Of a DNA stretch of 64,000 nt, positions 54,063-63,999 are shown piece by piece (the first letter of the stretch is position 1; each line of letters opens with the position of its first letter). The DNA lies in contig CAZQVN010000017.1 of the NCBI GenBank assembly GCA_964596775.1, forward strand, positions 1-64,000, read 5' to 3'. This stretch comes from CAZQVN01 sp964596775. GTDB taxonomy: Bacteria > Eisenbacteria > RBG-16-71-46 > JABDJR01 > JAWXBZ01. Under the pieces are notes generated by a model, which saw only the letters and a list, made by a program, of their open reading frames with translations, was not told the origin of the DNA and ran no database searches. Position numbers and translations under genes: made by a program.

Positions 54063-54089
54063 CACACGGAATGCTTCGCATTCCGTGTG
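54063..54089 (+). other. Perfect 12-bp hairpin just before the flg_new ribosome site
   Basis: CACACGGAATGC-TTC-GCATTCCGTGTG is a perfect stem with a 3-base loop, ending about seven bases before AAGGAGGTGA (54096-54105). It is the second such hairpin in the flgD/flg_new gap (about 158 bp), and neither has a U-tract. Confidence 0.7.
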
Positions 54090-54111
54090 GATTGAAGGAG
54101 GTGAAGACGAC

Positions 54112-54510
54112 ATGACCGATGCCCTCCGCGGACTCGATCCGCGCATCCAGGCGCCCAAACCGCCGACACTGCCCGAGGCACGTCGAAGCGTGCCGGCCGG
54201 CGGTACCGGTTTCGGCGACATCCTTCGCGAGACCCTCGAGAAGGGGAAGACGGAAGAGGTGCGGTTCAGCGCTCACGCCCTTGAACGGCTGAGCAGCCGG
54301 AACGTGCACCTGACGCAGTCCGACCTGGAGCAGATAGGAAACGCGGTGGACAAGGCGGCGGAAAAGGGGTCGAAGGAGACGCTCCTTCTGAAACCGGATC
54401 TGGCGCTGGTCGTGAACGTCCCGAACCGGACGGTCATCACGGCCCTGCCCGGCAGCATGATGAAGGAACACGTGTTCACGAAGATCGACAGCGCGGTTCT
54501 GCTGCGCTGA
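54112..54510 (+). CDS. Small flagellar operon protein (Flg_new/TIGR02530-type)
   Basis: 132 aa. The N-terminus is Pro-rich and disordered; from about residue 55 it reads EVRFSAHALERLSSRNVHLT, then DLEQIGNAVDKAAEKGSKET and LVVNVPNRTVITAL, the pattern of the small TIGR02530 family found between flgD and flgE in many operons. Its biochemical role is not established, though hook-assembly involvement is assumed from position. ATG 54112 has an ideal AAGGAGGTGA upstream, like flgD. Confidence 0.8.
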   Translation: MTDALRGLDPRIQAPKPPTLPEARRSVPAGGTGFGDILRETLEKGKTEEVRFSAHALERLSSRNVHLTQSDLEQIGNAVDKAAEKGSKETLLLKPDLALVVNVPNRTVITALPGSMMKEHVFTKIDSAVLLR

Positions 54511-54661
54511 CCGGTTTGTTCACGAAAGTCGAATAGAGATCGCTCCACGGGTTATCGAAGCGGTAAAGGCTGGCCCTCATCATGAGGAAGCCTTCGCGCC
54601 GGCTCAGATCGAGTCCGGCGGCCCCGTGGCGGCACCATGTCAACGAGGAGGCTTTTCAGCC

Positions 54662-56335
54662 ATGATGCGCTCACTTTTTGCCGGCGTTTCGGGTATCCGC
54701 ACCCACCAGGTGCGGATGGACGTCATCGGCAACAACATCGCCAACATCAACACCATCGGATTCAAGGGCGGCCGCGCCGTGTTTTCCGACGTGCTTTCCC
54801 AGACGCTGTCCGGAGCCACCGGCCCGACCGGCGTGCGCGGCGGCACGAACGCCGTCCAGGTCGGCCTCGGCGCCGGCACCGCCGGCGTGGACATGATCAT
54901 GTCCCAGGGCAACCTGGAGTCCACCGGCCTGGTGACGGACCTCGCGCTCACCGGCGACGGGTTCTTCGTTCTCCGCGACGGCCTGCGCCAGACCTACACG
55001 CGCGCCGGTTCGTTCCAGTTCGACTCCGCCGGAACGCTGGTGAACCCGCACAACGGGTTCGTCGTCCAGGGTTACCTGGCCGACTCGGACGGCAGCGTCA
55101 GCCCCGGAACCGGGCTCAAGGACCTGAAGCTTCCGTTCGCCCAGTCCGTGGCCGCCAGCGCCACGTCCAAGGTCAACTACCGCGGCAACCTGAACTCGGA
55201 CTCCGATCCGCTGGGCACGATCCAGCAGTCGGCCCGGATGTTCGCCGCCGGCAGCGCGGCCACCGGAACGACCCTGCTGACCGCCCTGACGAACGCCGAG
55301 GGGGTCAACTCCGGCATCGTCGCCACCGACAACATCACCATCACCGGCAACGTCGGCGGGACGCCCCAGACTCCCGTGACGCTGGCGGTTACCGCCACGT
55401 CGACGGTCGCCGACCTCATGGCCGCGATCGAATCCGCCTACGGCCTGACCGCCGGTTCGGCGTCGATCAACGCCAACGGCCAGATCGTGGTCACCGGCGC
55501 CAAGGGGAAGACGAACGAGATCACGAACGTGTCGATCACCGCCAAGGACACCGGTGGAACGGTCGACCGCCTCGTGTTCAACACGCTGAACGTGTTCACT
55601 CCGACCCAGACCGCGCGTGACGCCGGCGTGCACACGGCCACGATTCCGGTCTACGACTCGCTCGGCGGCACCCACACCGTGAACCTCACGTTCACGAAGG
55701 TGGACGGCAAGAACGAGTGGACCTGGGCCGCGTCGGTGGACGGAAACGCTTCCGTCCTGTCCGGCGGGACCGGCCGGGCGTTCTTCCGCCAGGACGGTTC
55801 GCTGGACTCCTTCACCTATGATGGCGGGGCCACCTCGCTGTCGCTCGACCCCGGCAACACGGCGATCAGCCCGATCTCCATCAGCCTGGACTTCGGAAAG
55901 ACCGGCGAGTTCACCGGCCTGACGCAGTTCAAGTCACCGTTCAACGCGGTGGCCAGCAACCAGAACGGATTCGCCAACGGAACGCTGGACAACATCTCCA
56001 TCGACCAGTTCGGGAAGATCACCGGGCGGTTCACGAACGGCGTCCTGAAGACGCTGGCCCAGATCGCCCTGGCCAACTTCACGAACTCGGCCGGCCTGCA
56101 GAGCGAAGGGGGCAGCAACTTCGTCAAGTCGCTGAACTCCGGTGACGCTCTCGTGGGAATCCCCGGCGCCGGCGTCCAGGGGAACATCGTTTCCGGGGCG
56201 CTCGAGCAGTCGAACGTCGACCTGGCGCTGCAGTTCACGGACATGATCATCGCTCAGCGCGGCTTCCAGGCCGCCACGAGGGTCATCCGGAACGCGGACG
56301 ACCTGCTCCAGGAAGTCGTGAACATCAAGCGTTAA
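54662..56335 (+). CDS. flgE: Flagellar hook protein FlgE
   Basis: 557 aa from ATG 54662, with GAGGAGG ten bases upstream (ATG 54665 also possible). Conserved N-terminus RSLFAGVSGIRTHQVRMDVI, then GNNIANINTIGFKGGRA, and conserved C-terminus with LEQSNVDLALQFTDMIIAQR then GFQAATRVIRNADDLLQ. Between are the D1/D2-type domains, including GDGFFVLRDG and an inserted Thr-rich domain around 190-310. It forms the universal joint. Last gene before a strong terminator. Confidence 0.95.
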   Translation: MMRSLFAGVSGIRTHQVRMDVIGNNIANINTIGFKGGRAVFSDVLSQTLSGATGPTGVRGGTNAVQVGLGAGTAGVDMIMSQGNLESTGLVTDLALTGDGFFVLRDGLRQTYTRAGSFQFDSAGTLVNPHNGFVVQGYLADSDGSVSPGTGLKDLKLPFAQSVAASATSKVNYRGNLNSDSDPLGTIQQSARMFAAGSAATGTTLLTALTNAEGVNSGIVATDNITITGNVGGTPQTPVTLAVTATSTVADLMAAIESAYGLTAGSASINANGQIVVTGAKGKTNEITNVSITAKDTGGTVDRLVFNTLNVFTPTQTARDAGVHTATIPVYDSLGGTHTVNLTFTKVDGKNEWTWAASVDGNASVLSGGTGRAFFRQDGSLDSFTYDGGATSLSLDPGNTAISPISISLDFGKTGEFTGLTQFKSPFNAVASNQNGFANGTLDNISIDQFGKITGRFTNGVLKTLAQIALANFTNSAGLQSEGGSNFVKSLNSGDALVGIPGAGVQGNIVSGALEQSNVDLALQFTDMIIAQRGFQAATRVIRNADDLLQEVVNIKR

Positions 56336-56353
56336 TCATGACGTAACACACTG

Positions 56354-56388
56354 GGCGGGCGGAGCTTGACGGCTTCGCCCGCCTTTGT
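56354..56388 (+). terminator. Rho-independent terminator of the flagellar operon
   Basis: GGCGGGCGGAGC (56354-56365) pairs with GCTTCGCCCGCC (56372-56383) across a 6-base loop, one G-U pair, and is followed by TTTGTGT. It lies 19 bases after the flgE stop. Confidence 0.85.
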
Positions 56389-56558
56389 GTGACCTCCTCG
56401 GTCCGGCACCGTTCACGGCTTGTCGGGTTTCGTGCCGGGCGGTAGGCTTGGAGGAGCCGTCGGCGAACGGCCATCGAACCACCGGTCCGCAAGTATCCGA
56501 TTCGCAACGACACAGCACTCCATCCGCGCCCCCGGGCAGGGATGGATTTCAGGGAGCC

Positions 56559-58691
56559 ATGCCACAGAATTTCTCCAGATCCCGCACGCACATGAAACGG
56601 ACACCCGCCGCGCCGCCGGAAACGGAGGATCGCGGCGACATCCGGCCCCTGCTGCTCAACCGCGAACTGTCGTGGATCGAGTTCAACCGGCGTGTTCTCG
56701 GCGAGGCGCTCGACGACACGCATCCCCTTCTCGAACGGCTCAAATTCCTGGCGATCTTCGAATCGAACCTCGACGAGTTCTTCATGATCCGCGTATCCGG
56801 GCTGATCCAGCAGGTCGACGCCGGCGTGTCCGCGCTGTCGCGCGACGGGCTGTCCGCGGCGCAGCAACTGAAGGCGATCTCCGAAATGCTCCGCCCGCTG
56901 CTCGACCGTCACCGGCACTGTCTCCGCGAGGAAATCCTGCCCGAGCTCGAGGCGGAGGGGGTCTTCCTCGTGGCGCACGCGGACCTCTCCGTCGAGGATC
57001 GCGCCCGCATGGAGGAGTACTTCCAGCAGCGGGTGTTTCCGATCCTGACGCCGCTGGCCGTGGATCCCTCGCATCCGTTTCCCTATATCTCCAACCTGTC
57101 CCTGTCCCTCGCCGTGGAGCTGTCCATCTGGAACGAGCGCGACGAGGTGGAGGAAACCCGGTTTGCCCGGGTCAAGGTGCCGCCGGTCGTGCCGCGCCTC
57201 ATCCCGCTTCCCGGTCCGGAGCACCGTTTCGTCCTGATCGAGGAGGTGATGGCCGCCCACATCGGAACGCTGTTCCCGGATGTCGTGATCAAGGCCTGTC
57301 ACGCGTTCCGGGTCACCCGGGACGCCGACTTCGAGATCGAGGACGACGAGGCCCGCGACCTCCTCAGCGAGATCGAGGAACAGCTGCGCCGCCGCCGCTT
57401 CGGCTCGGCCGTCCGCCTGGAAGTGGATCCGGACATGCCGCAGGCGATGCTCCGCTATCTCACGACGGCTCTCGAACTCGAGGAGGTCGACGTCTATCCC
57501 GCGCCGGTGATGCTGGCCGTCCAGGATCTCATGGCGCTCCACCGGCTCGACCTGCCGCATCTCAAGGACAAGCCGTTCCGCCCGGCGGTGCCGGCGGTGC
57601 TCCTCGGCGACGAGTCGATCTTCGACCTGCTGAAGCGCCAGGATCTCCTCCTGCACCATCCGTACGAGTCCTTCGGGCCGGTGGTGGACTTCATCAATGC
57701 GGCCACCGCCGACCCGACCGTGGTGGCCATCAAGCAGACGCTGTACCGGACCAGCGGCGATTCGCCGGTCGTCAAGGCGCTGATCCGCGCCAGCGAACAG
57801 GGGAAGCAGGTCGCGGTGCTCGTCGAGCTCAAGGCCCGCTTCGACGAGGAGAACAACATCGTCTGGGCGCGGCGCATGGAGGAGGCCGGGGTGCACGTGG
57901 TCTACGGAATCGTCGGCCTGAAGACCCATGCGAAGGTCGCGCTGGTGGTGCGGCAGGAGGAGGAGGGGCTCCGGAGGTACGTCCATCTCGGAACCGGAAA
58001 CTACAATCCGGCCACCGCCCGCATCTACACGGACTACGGCCTGCTGACCGCGGATCCCGACATCGCCGCCGACGCCACCGACCTGTTCAATTACCTGACC
58101 GGGCTGTCGCACCAGCGGCAGTACCGCAGGCTGATCGTGGCGCCGCTGAATCTCCGCCCGTGGATCACGGAGCGGATCGAGCGCGAAGCCGCGCACGCGG
58201 CGGCCGGGAGACCCGCCCGGATCGTGGCCAAGCTGAATGCCCTGTCCGATGTGCGGATCATCCGGTCGCTGATCGCCGCCGGCGAGGCCGGCGTCCGGAT
58301 CGATCTCCTCGTCCGGGGCATCTGCTGCGTCCGCCCGGGCGTGCCGGGCCGGACGGACAATATCCGGGTCAAGAGCGTGGTGGGGCGGTTCCTCGAGCAC
58401 AGCCGGGTGATCCTCTTCGAAAACGGCGGGGCGCCGGAGGTGTACCTGTCCAGTGCGGACTGGATGATGCGGAACCTGAACGCCCGGGTGGAAACCACTT
58501 TTCCGGTGACGGATCCGCGGATCAAGGCGCGCCTGATGACCGAACTCCTTTCGGTCATGCTCAAGGACGACGTGAAATCGCACCTGCTGGAGCCGGACGG
58601 CACCTGGAGCAGGTGCCGTCCGGAATCGCAGGAGTCACGCGTCGACAGCCAGAAGGCGCTGCTCGACGAAGCGACGATGTTTCAGGACTAG
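56559..58691 (+). CDS. ppk1: Polyphosphate kinase 1
   Basis: 710 aa from ATG 56559 (GGGAG close upstream); family length is 690-720. N-terminal NRELSWIEFNRRVLGEA and FESNLDEFFMIRVSGL, then the catalytic C-domain with the phosphorylated histidine in KTHAKVALVVRQE, HLGTGNYNPATARIYTDYGL and SSADWMMRNLNARVE. It polymerises phosphate from ATP and is peripheral on the inner membrane. It follows the flagellar operon after a terminator, in the same direction but as an independent gene. The last 20 codons contain a perfect hairpin. Confidence 0.95.
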   Translation: MPQNFSRSRTHMKRTPAAPPETEDRGDIRPLLLNRELSWIEFNRRVLGEALDDTHPLLERLKFLAIFESNLDEFFMIRVSGLIQQVDAGVSALSRDGLSAAQQLKAISEMLRPLLDRHRHCLREEILPELEAEGVFLVAHADLSVEDRARMEEYFQQRVFPILTPLAVDPSHPFPYISNLSLSLAVELSIWNERDEVEETRFARVKVPPVVPRLIPLPGPEHRFVLIEEVMAAHIGTLFPDVVIKACHAFRVTRDADFEIEDDEARDLLSEIEEQLRRRRFGSAVRLEVDPDMPQAMLRYLTTALELEEVDVYPAPVMLAVQDLMALHRLDLPHLKDKPFRPAVPAVLLGDESIFDLLKRQDLLLHHPYESFGPVVDFINAATADPTVVAIKQTLYRTSGDSPVVKALIRASEQGKQVAVLVELKARFDEENNIVWARRMEEAGVHVVYGIVGLKTHAKVALVVRQEEEGLRRYVHLGTGNYNPATARIYTDYGLLTADPDIAADATDLFNYLTGLSHQRQYRRLIVAPLNLRPWITERIEREAAHAAAGRPARIVAKLNALSDVRIIRSLIAAGEAGVRIDLLVRGICCVRPGVPGRTDNIRVKSVVGRFLEHSRVILFENGGAPEVYLSSADWMMRNLNARVETTFPVTDPRIKARLMTELLSVMLKDDVKSHLLEPDGTWSRCRPESQESRVDSQKALLDEATMFQD
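58593..58623. other. Perfect 14-bp hairpin within the 3' end of ppk1
   Basis: CCGGACGGCACCTG (58593-58606) and CAGGTGCCGTCCGG (58610-58623) are perfect reverse complements with a 3-base loop. It lies inside the coding frame, where it encodes EPDGTWSRCRPE. No U-tract follows directly. Confidence 0.75.
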
Positions 58692-58694
58692 CCG

Positions 58695-58735
58695 CTTCTC
58701 ATCGCACGATGAGAAGCTTCTTTGTCTCTTTCTTC
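58695..58735 (+). terminator. Rho-independent terminator of ppk1, overlapping the convergent peptidase end
   Basis: GCTTCTCAT (58695-58703) and ATGAGAAGC (58710-58718) form a stem with a 6-base loop, followed on the plus strand by a T-rich run (TTCTTTGTCTCTTTCTT). The stem begins inside the 3' end of the opposite-strand metallopeptidase gene. Confidence 0.55.
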
Positions 58736-61700
58736 CCCCCCGCGTCCAGCCGATAGAAATAGATCCCCGCCGCCGCGGCCGCTCCCCCGTCGTCCATCCC
58801 GTCCCATGCCGTTTCGTGAAATCCCGCCGGCATCACCAGGTTGTCCGCGATCGTCCGCACCAGCCGCCCCTCGATGTTGAACACGCGGAGGGACACGCCA
58901 CCCGCCGCCGGCAGGCCGAAGCGGATCGTGGACGCCGCCCGCGTCGGGTTCGGCACGGCCGGGGCCAGCCACAGCCGGTCGGGCCGGGCTTCGCCGGGAA
59001 CGCGGACCGCGAACGGCCCGTGGAACGTGACGACTCCGGAGCGGGACACGTCGCCCAGCCGGTAGGCGTACGTGCGGCCGGGCTCGACGCCCGCGTCCGT
59101 GAACGCATACCGGCCGTCCCGCGACGTCACGAGGTCCGCGTTCACGCGCACCTCTTCCGCCGGGAACGGCGCCGTTTCGCTCCGCCACACATGGAAGCCG
59201 AGGTGATCCGTCTCCTCCGCCGTGGTCCACGACAGCTCGATCCCGTCCGGTCCCGGCGACGCCGAAAATCCGGACAGCACGACCGGCACCATTCCGCTGA
59301 CGTCGAGCGTGACCGGAATGCGGGTGACCGCCGTCCCGGGATCGTTGGACTCGACGAGCAGGTCGGCCAGGTACTGGCCGTCGGCGAGGCCGGCCGAGTT
59401 GAAGCCGACGGAGATGTCGCCCGACGCTCCGGCGCCGACCTGGAGGAAGCGCGGCGTCACCGACAGCCAGGTGGCCGCCGGCGTGTTCGGCATCCGGTCC
59501 AGCGTCTGGCTCAGCTGCGGGTTGAGGGTCATCAGGTTGAGCCGGATATCGTCCGGGTCGCCGAGCGACGACTTGCGGATTCCGAAATCGGCCACCGAGG
59601 AACTCGGCCCCAGGACGAAGTGGTGCGGAAATTCCACCGGCGAGAACGTCGCGGTCATCAGCATCACCGGCGCGCCGAACGCGCTCAGCGTGAGCGGACC
59701 GGCCATGAGCAGGAAATCGCCCCCCTGGGTGCCGTTGGTCGGGTTTCCGTCCGTGTCGATGGCCAGCAGGAAATTGAAATCGACGAACGGGTTGCCCCAG
59801 TTGGCGGCGGTCGTGAACCGGAAGTAGAGGAAGTCGCTCGTCTGCTGGGCCTGGAGCGTCACAAGATCCGGCGCCGCGCCCTCCTGGGTGTCGACGAACA
59901 GCGTGTCCCAGACGCCGGTCGGAGCCACGGACTCGACGGGCCGGGCCGGCATCTTCCGGGCGGCCGCCAGGGCCAGCAGTTCCGCGGGGTCGCCGGTGAC
60001 CGCCGGAGCGTTCCCGGCGTCCGGCGGATGCCCCTTCGCGAAGGCGCCGGTCTTGAGCCGGATCCGCACCTGGTCGATCGTCTGCCCGGGAGCGGCCCGG
60101 TAAACGGCCGTGCGGAGGGGACCCGATCCCGCGTTGGACAGCGAGAGAACCTCGGTGGCCGTTCCCACGGAGTCGATCATCGCGCCGATGGCCGTGCGAT
60201 TCGCGGAGAAGAGCGCGCGGTAGGGGAACGCCTCGACGGGCGGCGTGAGGGCGCTCTCCACGGCGCCGAACAGCACGCTCACCGAATAGGCGTACATCGA
60301 TCCGTTCGTGATCGTCGAGTCGCTGTAGGTGCGCGCCGCAATCGGTGACCCGTTGACGCGGGTCGGCTCTCCATCCGGAAGCAGTGAGCGATACAGGTTG
60401 TAGCCGGTCACCGGGTTCGTGGCGTTTTCCAGCACGCCGGGCGGAAGGTCCCAGGCGAGCGGGACGAAGCCGTCGCGACCGGAGGCGGCGCGGACGGACA
60501 GCGGCGTCACGAGGATCTGGCGCTCCACGACCTGGAGGTCGTCGATGTACCAGCCGGGGCCGTTGAGCCCCGAATCGGCGGCAAAGCGCAGGCGGAATCG
60601 GACGTCCGGAAGGCCGACGTAGCTCGACAGGTTGAACTCGGCGGTGGACCAGTCGATCTTTCCCGAGTATCCGGGCTGCCCGGTGGCGGCGAGGATCCGG
60701 GTGTTGTAGCCGCCGTCCGGAACCAGGGCGGACCAGGTGGTTCCCTGGTCCGTCGACACGTCGACGCGGCCGCCGTCGAAGTCCGGCTCGCAGTTCATGT
60801 AATGACGGAACGTCAGCGCCGCCCGCGTGAACGCCGACAGGTCGACGGGCGGAAGCGACAGGGTGGACACGGAATTGTCCGCGTAGTTGCCGGTCGGCGC
60901 CGTGGCCCACACGTTCGTTCCCGACCAGGCGGTCGTGATCGGGGTGGGGTCGCCCCAGGCCCAGTCGCCGCCTCCGGTCAGCCCGCCGTTGTCGGCCTCG
61001 AAGTCCCGGGCAAACCCGCGGACCATCCGGAACCCGAACCAGCCGGTATCCGGCAGCGCGGTGGTGAGCGGCGCGGCCGCGGAGTCGATCGCCTCGAAGC
61101 GGTACTCCACGAGATCGCCGAGCGACAGGACGCCCGACGGAATCGCGGCCCGGTAGCGGTCGTCCCCGAGCGCGGTCATGTCGGTAATCGCTTCGATCTG
61201 CGACGTGGAGCGATGCACCAGGCGCTTCGCGTGGAGCGCCTTGTCCAGGTTGTCCCGCATGCCGGCCAGGACCAGGATCGGCGGCGTGTCGATCGGCTGG
61301 TCGGGGATCAGCGTGTGCGTGATCACCGGCGGCACGGCGTCGGGGCCGACATGAAAGACGGCCGGGAGAGAGTCGCCGTGTGCCGGGAAGATGCCGGTCG
61401 TGCCGGTCGTGTCGGTGGCCGTCAGGTAGTAGCTCACCACCGTGCCGGCCGGCTGGTTCGGGATCGTGAACGTGTACTCCCGGTTGCCGCCGGTCGGCAT
61501 CATCGTCTGCGCCGTGACCACCGGCGTCCCGCCGTTCGTGCTGATCGACGTGTGCAGCGTGACCGTGGACGGGTCCAGCGCGAACAGCGAGAGGAACGAG
61601 GCGGTGATCGGGAATGCCTTCAGCGTGTCCTCGGTGTCCGGAGTCAGCGGGTGCGAAATGTGCACCCGGAAGTCGCCGATTCCGTGCTTCCGGAACGTGT

Positions 61701-63411
61701 TGGCCAGCAGCGTGAAGTTCGGCGTGCCGTTGTACACGTTGTTGTCGTCGTCGTCGGTCACGAGAACGTCGAACACGTAGTCGTCGAAATTGTCGGCGAA
61801 GCCGTAGCGGGCGAAGTGCCACAGTTCGTCCGTCTTGTCGCGGCCGAGGACTTCACGGATGTTCCACAGCGCCGACGCGATGACCAGGCCGTCGTTGTGG
61901 ACGGCCCCGGTGATGTGATCCGGGGCGATGCGGTCCACGTCGATGCGGCGGATAAAGTCCTGCCCGCCTCCCTTGCGGAACCCGGCGCCGAGGATCGGCT
62001 GGTCGGTGATGGTGGCCGCGTAATAGTCGGAGAATCCCTCGTGCATGGCGCCGGACGGGAAGAACGGGCGATACAGGAAGTCGGTGATGCCGTGCCCGTA
62101 CTCGTGCATGACCACGGTGGCGCTCCGCGCCGTGTTCGTGCAGCGGTTGTCCTCGACGAAGAAGTTGATGCCGAGGCCGTCCCAGAACGCGTTGCAGCTC
62201 CCCGCCACCTCGACGGAGATCGGCATCTGGTAGTCCAGCAGGTTGAATCCGGGCTCGATCGTCTTGATGTAGTCGTGGGAGACCATCGAGTGGTAGTAGG
62301 CGTCGCGCTCGCTGGCCAGGGAGTTCGTGTTGTCGAACTTGAACGCCTGGAAGGCCGACGCGGCGTCGGACAGCGGAAAGGTGAGGGAGGGGGTCGTCGG
62401 AGCCTGCGGGTTCGCAACGTTCCAGACGCGGCCGAACGGTCCGGCCAGCCGGGCCCGGGCATTGCGCCCGGTGGAGTCGGGCGTCGTCACCTGGTACACG
62501 CCGAGGACGTCGCAGGTCGAAACCGTGGTGTCGGTGGCGCTCGTCACCCGGACGTCCACGTAGGGAAGGCCCCGGAGGTTGAACATGTTGTCCGCCTTCA
62601 CGAGCTCGATGTCCGCGTTGACCGTGCCGTTGACCTCGGCAAAGTGGCCCGCGTTGAACCGCCAGAGGAGGTCGCCGGTCACGGCGTCGACGAACGTGAT
62701 CCAGCGGCCGGGAGGATCCATGGTGGTGTACTCGACGCGCCAGGTCAGGCGGGCGTCGTTGCCCGATTCGGGGTTCAGCGGCAGGACCGACAGCTCGGGG
62801 TTTCTGGTGGCCCGGTAGCCGGCGGGCAGGCCGGCGGCGCCCAGCGTCGACGCCAGCTCGGGCGTCACGGCCGGCGTCGTGGACACGTCGAGGCCGGGAA
62901 AGGCATGGTTCGCCACCTGGGTCACCCGGCCGTCGTTGCCCATGCGGACGGTCACCCGGGCGTTGAACACCGGCACGCCGCCGACGTTCTGGCCGAAGTG
63001 CACCCAGCGACCGCTCTTGTGGGCGGAACTCTTCACGTAGTCGAGCGCCGCGTCGGCCGGCACCCAGGGGGCCATCTCCGCGGACAGGAACGAACGGGCC
63101 CGCTGGACGGCGGCCGCCTCGGACAGGAAGGCTCCGCCGGGAGCCGTGGATGCCGGGCCGGTGGCCTTCACCATGCGGCCGCTCTGCGGCGACCACTCGG
63201 CCGTCCAGCCGGCATTCCGGCCGAGGTACGCGGACCACTCGCCGGTCTGGACCGGAACGGAACGGGCCGCGGGGTGGAGTGCGTTCCTCACGGAGCCGCG
63301 TCGGTCGATTTCATGAACGTGAGCGTCGTCGTGGGGCTGGACCGCAAGGGCGGTCACGGGAACAAGAAAGGCAACGGCAAGGCAGAACGATTGGAGGAAT
63401 TTCGAGGGCAC
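58699..63411 (-). CDS. Very large secreted M36-like zinc metallopeptidase with FlgD-like tail
   Basis: 1570 aa from GTG 63411, which follows AAAGGAG by six bases and gives a good signal peptide (cleavage near ALA-VQ); in-frame ATGs 63435 and 63495 are longer alternatives without a ribosome site. An FTP-like propeptide (residues about 50-220) precedes the peptidase: HEYGHGITDFL holds the two His and Glu, and HEGFSDYYA the third ligand, as in fungalysin/M36. Beta-sandwich, concanavalin-like (SFDF…WYIDDLQVVERQ), FN3-like (PVTGYNLYRSLLPDGEP) and Ig-like segments follow. The FlgD-type tail starts at AVPNPTRAASTIRFGL and ends LLIVR. Probably an outer-surface or secreted protease. Confidence 0.85.
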   Translation of the reverse strand: MPSKFLQSFCLAVAFLVPVTALAVQPHDDAHVHEIDRRGSVRNALHPAARSVPVQTGEWSAYLGRNAGWTAEWSPQSGRMVKATGPASTAPGGAFLSEAAAVQRARSFLSAEMAPWVPADAALDYVKSSAHKSGRWVHFGQNVGGVPVFNARVTVRMGNDGRVTQVANHAFPGLDVSTTPAVTPELASTLGAAGLPAGYRATRNPELSVLPLNPESGNDARLTWRVEYTTMDPPGRWITFVDAVTGDLLWRFNAGHFAEVNGTVNADIELVKADNMFNLRGLPYVDVRVTSATDTTVSTCDVLGVYQVTTPDSTGRNARARLAGPFGRVWNVANPQAPTTPSLTFPLSDAASAFQAFKFDNTNSLASERDAYYHSMVSHDYIKTIEPGFNLLDYQMPISVEVAGSCNAFWDGLGINFFVEDNRCTNTARSATVVMHEYGHGITDFLYRPFFPSGAMHEGFSDYYAATITDQPILGAGFRKGGGQDFIRRIDVDRIAPDHITGAVHNDGLVIASALWNIREVLGRDKTDELWHFARYGFADNFDDYVFDVLVTDDDDNNVYNGTPNFTLLANTFRKHGIGDFRVHISHPLTPDTEDTLKAFPITASFLSLFALDPSTVTLHTSISTNGGTPVVTAQTMMPTGGNREYTFTIPNQPAGTVVSYYLTATDTTGTTGIFPAHGDSLPAVFHVGPDAVPPVITHTLIPDQPIDTPPILVLAGMRDNLDKALHAKRLVHRSTSQIEAITDMTALGDDRYRAAIPSGVLSLGDLVEYRFEAIDSAAAPLTTALPDTGWFGFRMVRGFARDFEADNGGLTGGGDWAWGDPTPITTAWSGTNVWATAPTGNYADNSVSTLSLPPVDLSAFTRAALTFRHYMNCEPDFDGGRVDVSTDQGTTWSALVPDGGYNTRILAATGQPGYSGKIDWSTAEFNLSSYVGLPDVRFRLRFAADSGLNGPGWYIDDLQVVERQILVTPLSVRAASGRDGFVPLAWDLPPGVLENATNPVTGYNLYRSLLPDGEPTRVNGSPIAARTYSDSTITNGSMYAYSVSVLFGAVESALTPPVEAFPYRALFSANRTAIGAMIDSVGTATEVLSLSNAGSGPLRTAVYRAAPGQTIDQVRIRLKTGAFAKGHPPDAGNAPAVTGDPAELLALAAARKMPARPVESVAPTGVWDTLFVDTQEGAAPDLVTLQAQQTSDFLYFRFTTAANWGNPFVDFNFLLAIDTDGNPTNGTQGGDFLLMAGPLTLSAFGAPVMLMTATFSPVEFPHHFVLGPSSSVADFGIRKSSLGDPDDIRLNLMTLNPQLSQTLDRMPNTPAATWLSVTPRFLQVGAGASGDISVGFNSAGLADGQYLADLLVESNDPGTAVTRIPVTLDVSGMVPVVLSGFSASPGPDGIELSWTTAEETDHLGFHVWRSETAPFPAEEVRVNADLVTSRDGRYAFTDAGVEPGRTYAYRLGDVSRSGVVTFHGPFAVRVPGEARPDRLWLAPAVPNPTRAASTIRFGLPAAGGVSLRVFNIEGRLVRTIADNLVMPAGFHETAWDGMDDGGAAAAAGIYFYRLDAGGKKETKKLLIVR

Positions 63412-63534
63412 GGCGACTCCTTTGCAACAGGGCATGAAGAGGGATGGAACCGACCTGCTGAACCCGTACGCAAGTCTCCTGGATCTTGGTTTCAATACCG
63501 TTTCTCTGTGAGGGGACGGGCAGTCTACCTGAAA

Positions 63535-63999
63535 TTACCAGCGGTGATAAGCGGGATGTCCCGGCCTGACGGCCACGAACGTGCCCCGGCAGGTGGCCGT
63601 GACCTTGCCGCCGGCCGTAAGCGTCGATTCGACGATGGCCCGGTCGTCCGTGGCTTCCGTGACCCGCGCCGACAGGTGCACCGGGCCGTCCGTGGGGGTC
63701 GGCCGTTTCATCGTGACGGCGAACTCGGCGGTCACCGTGCAGGGGGGCGATTCCGAGCCGGTCCTTTTCATCAGAAAGTGCGTGGCGGCCCAGTTGGAGT
63801 GGCAGTCGAGCAGGGCGCCGACGATCCCGCCGTTCAGGACGCCGGGAAACGCCTCGTGATGTTTCTCCGGGGTCCAGTCGCAGACGTAGTCGTCGCCCGC
63901 AACGAACGAGCGGATGCGCAGACCCCTGTCGTTGGCGGGTCCGCAGCCGAAGCAGGCGTTGTGCGGCGCCCAGGTTTCCTGAAGACTTTTTTCGGACAT
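63535..63999 (-). CDS. Hotdog-fold (PaaI/YigI-like) acyl-CoA thioesterase
   Basis: 154 aa, starting at ATG 63999 one base from the window end, so a longer form cannot be excluded. NACFGCGPANDRGL near the N-terminus and NGGIVGALLDCHSNWAATH (the HGG-type active helix) are characteristic of PaaI-type thioesterases, here with a cysteine-containing FGCG motif of unknown use. It hydrolyses acyl-CoA or acyl-ACP; the substrate is unclear. Single gene on the minus strand, divided from the peptidase by about 120 bp. Confidence 0.8.
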   Translation of the reverse strand: MSEKSLQETWAPHNACFGCGPANDRGLRIRSFVAGDDYVCDWTPEKHHEAFPGVLNGGIVGALLDCHSNWAATHFLMKRTGSESPPCTVTAEFAVTMKRPTPTDGPVHLSARVTEATDDRAIVESTLTAGGKVTATCRGTFVAVRPGHPAYHRW

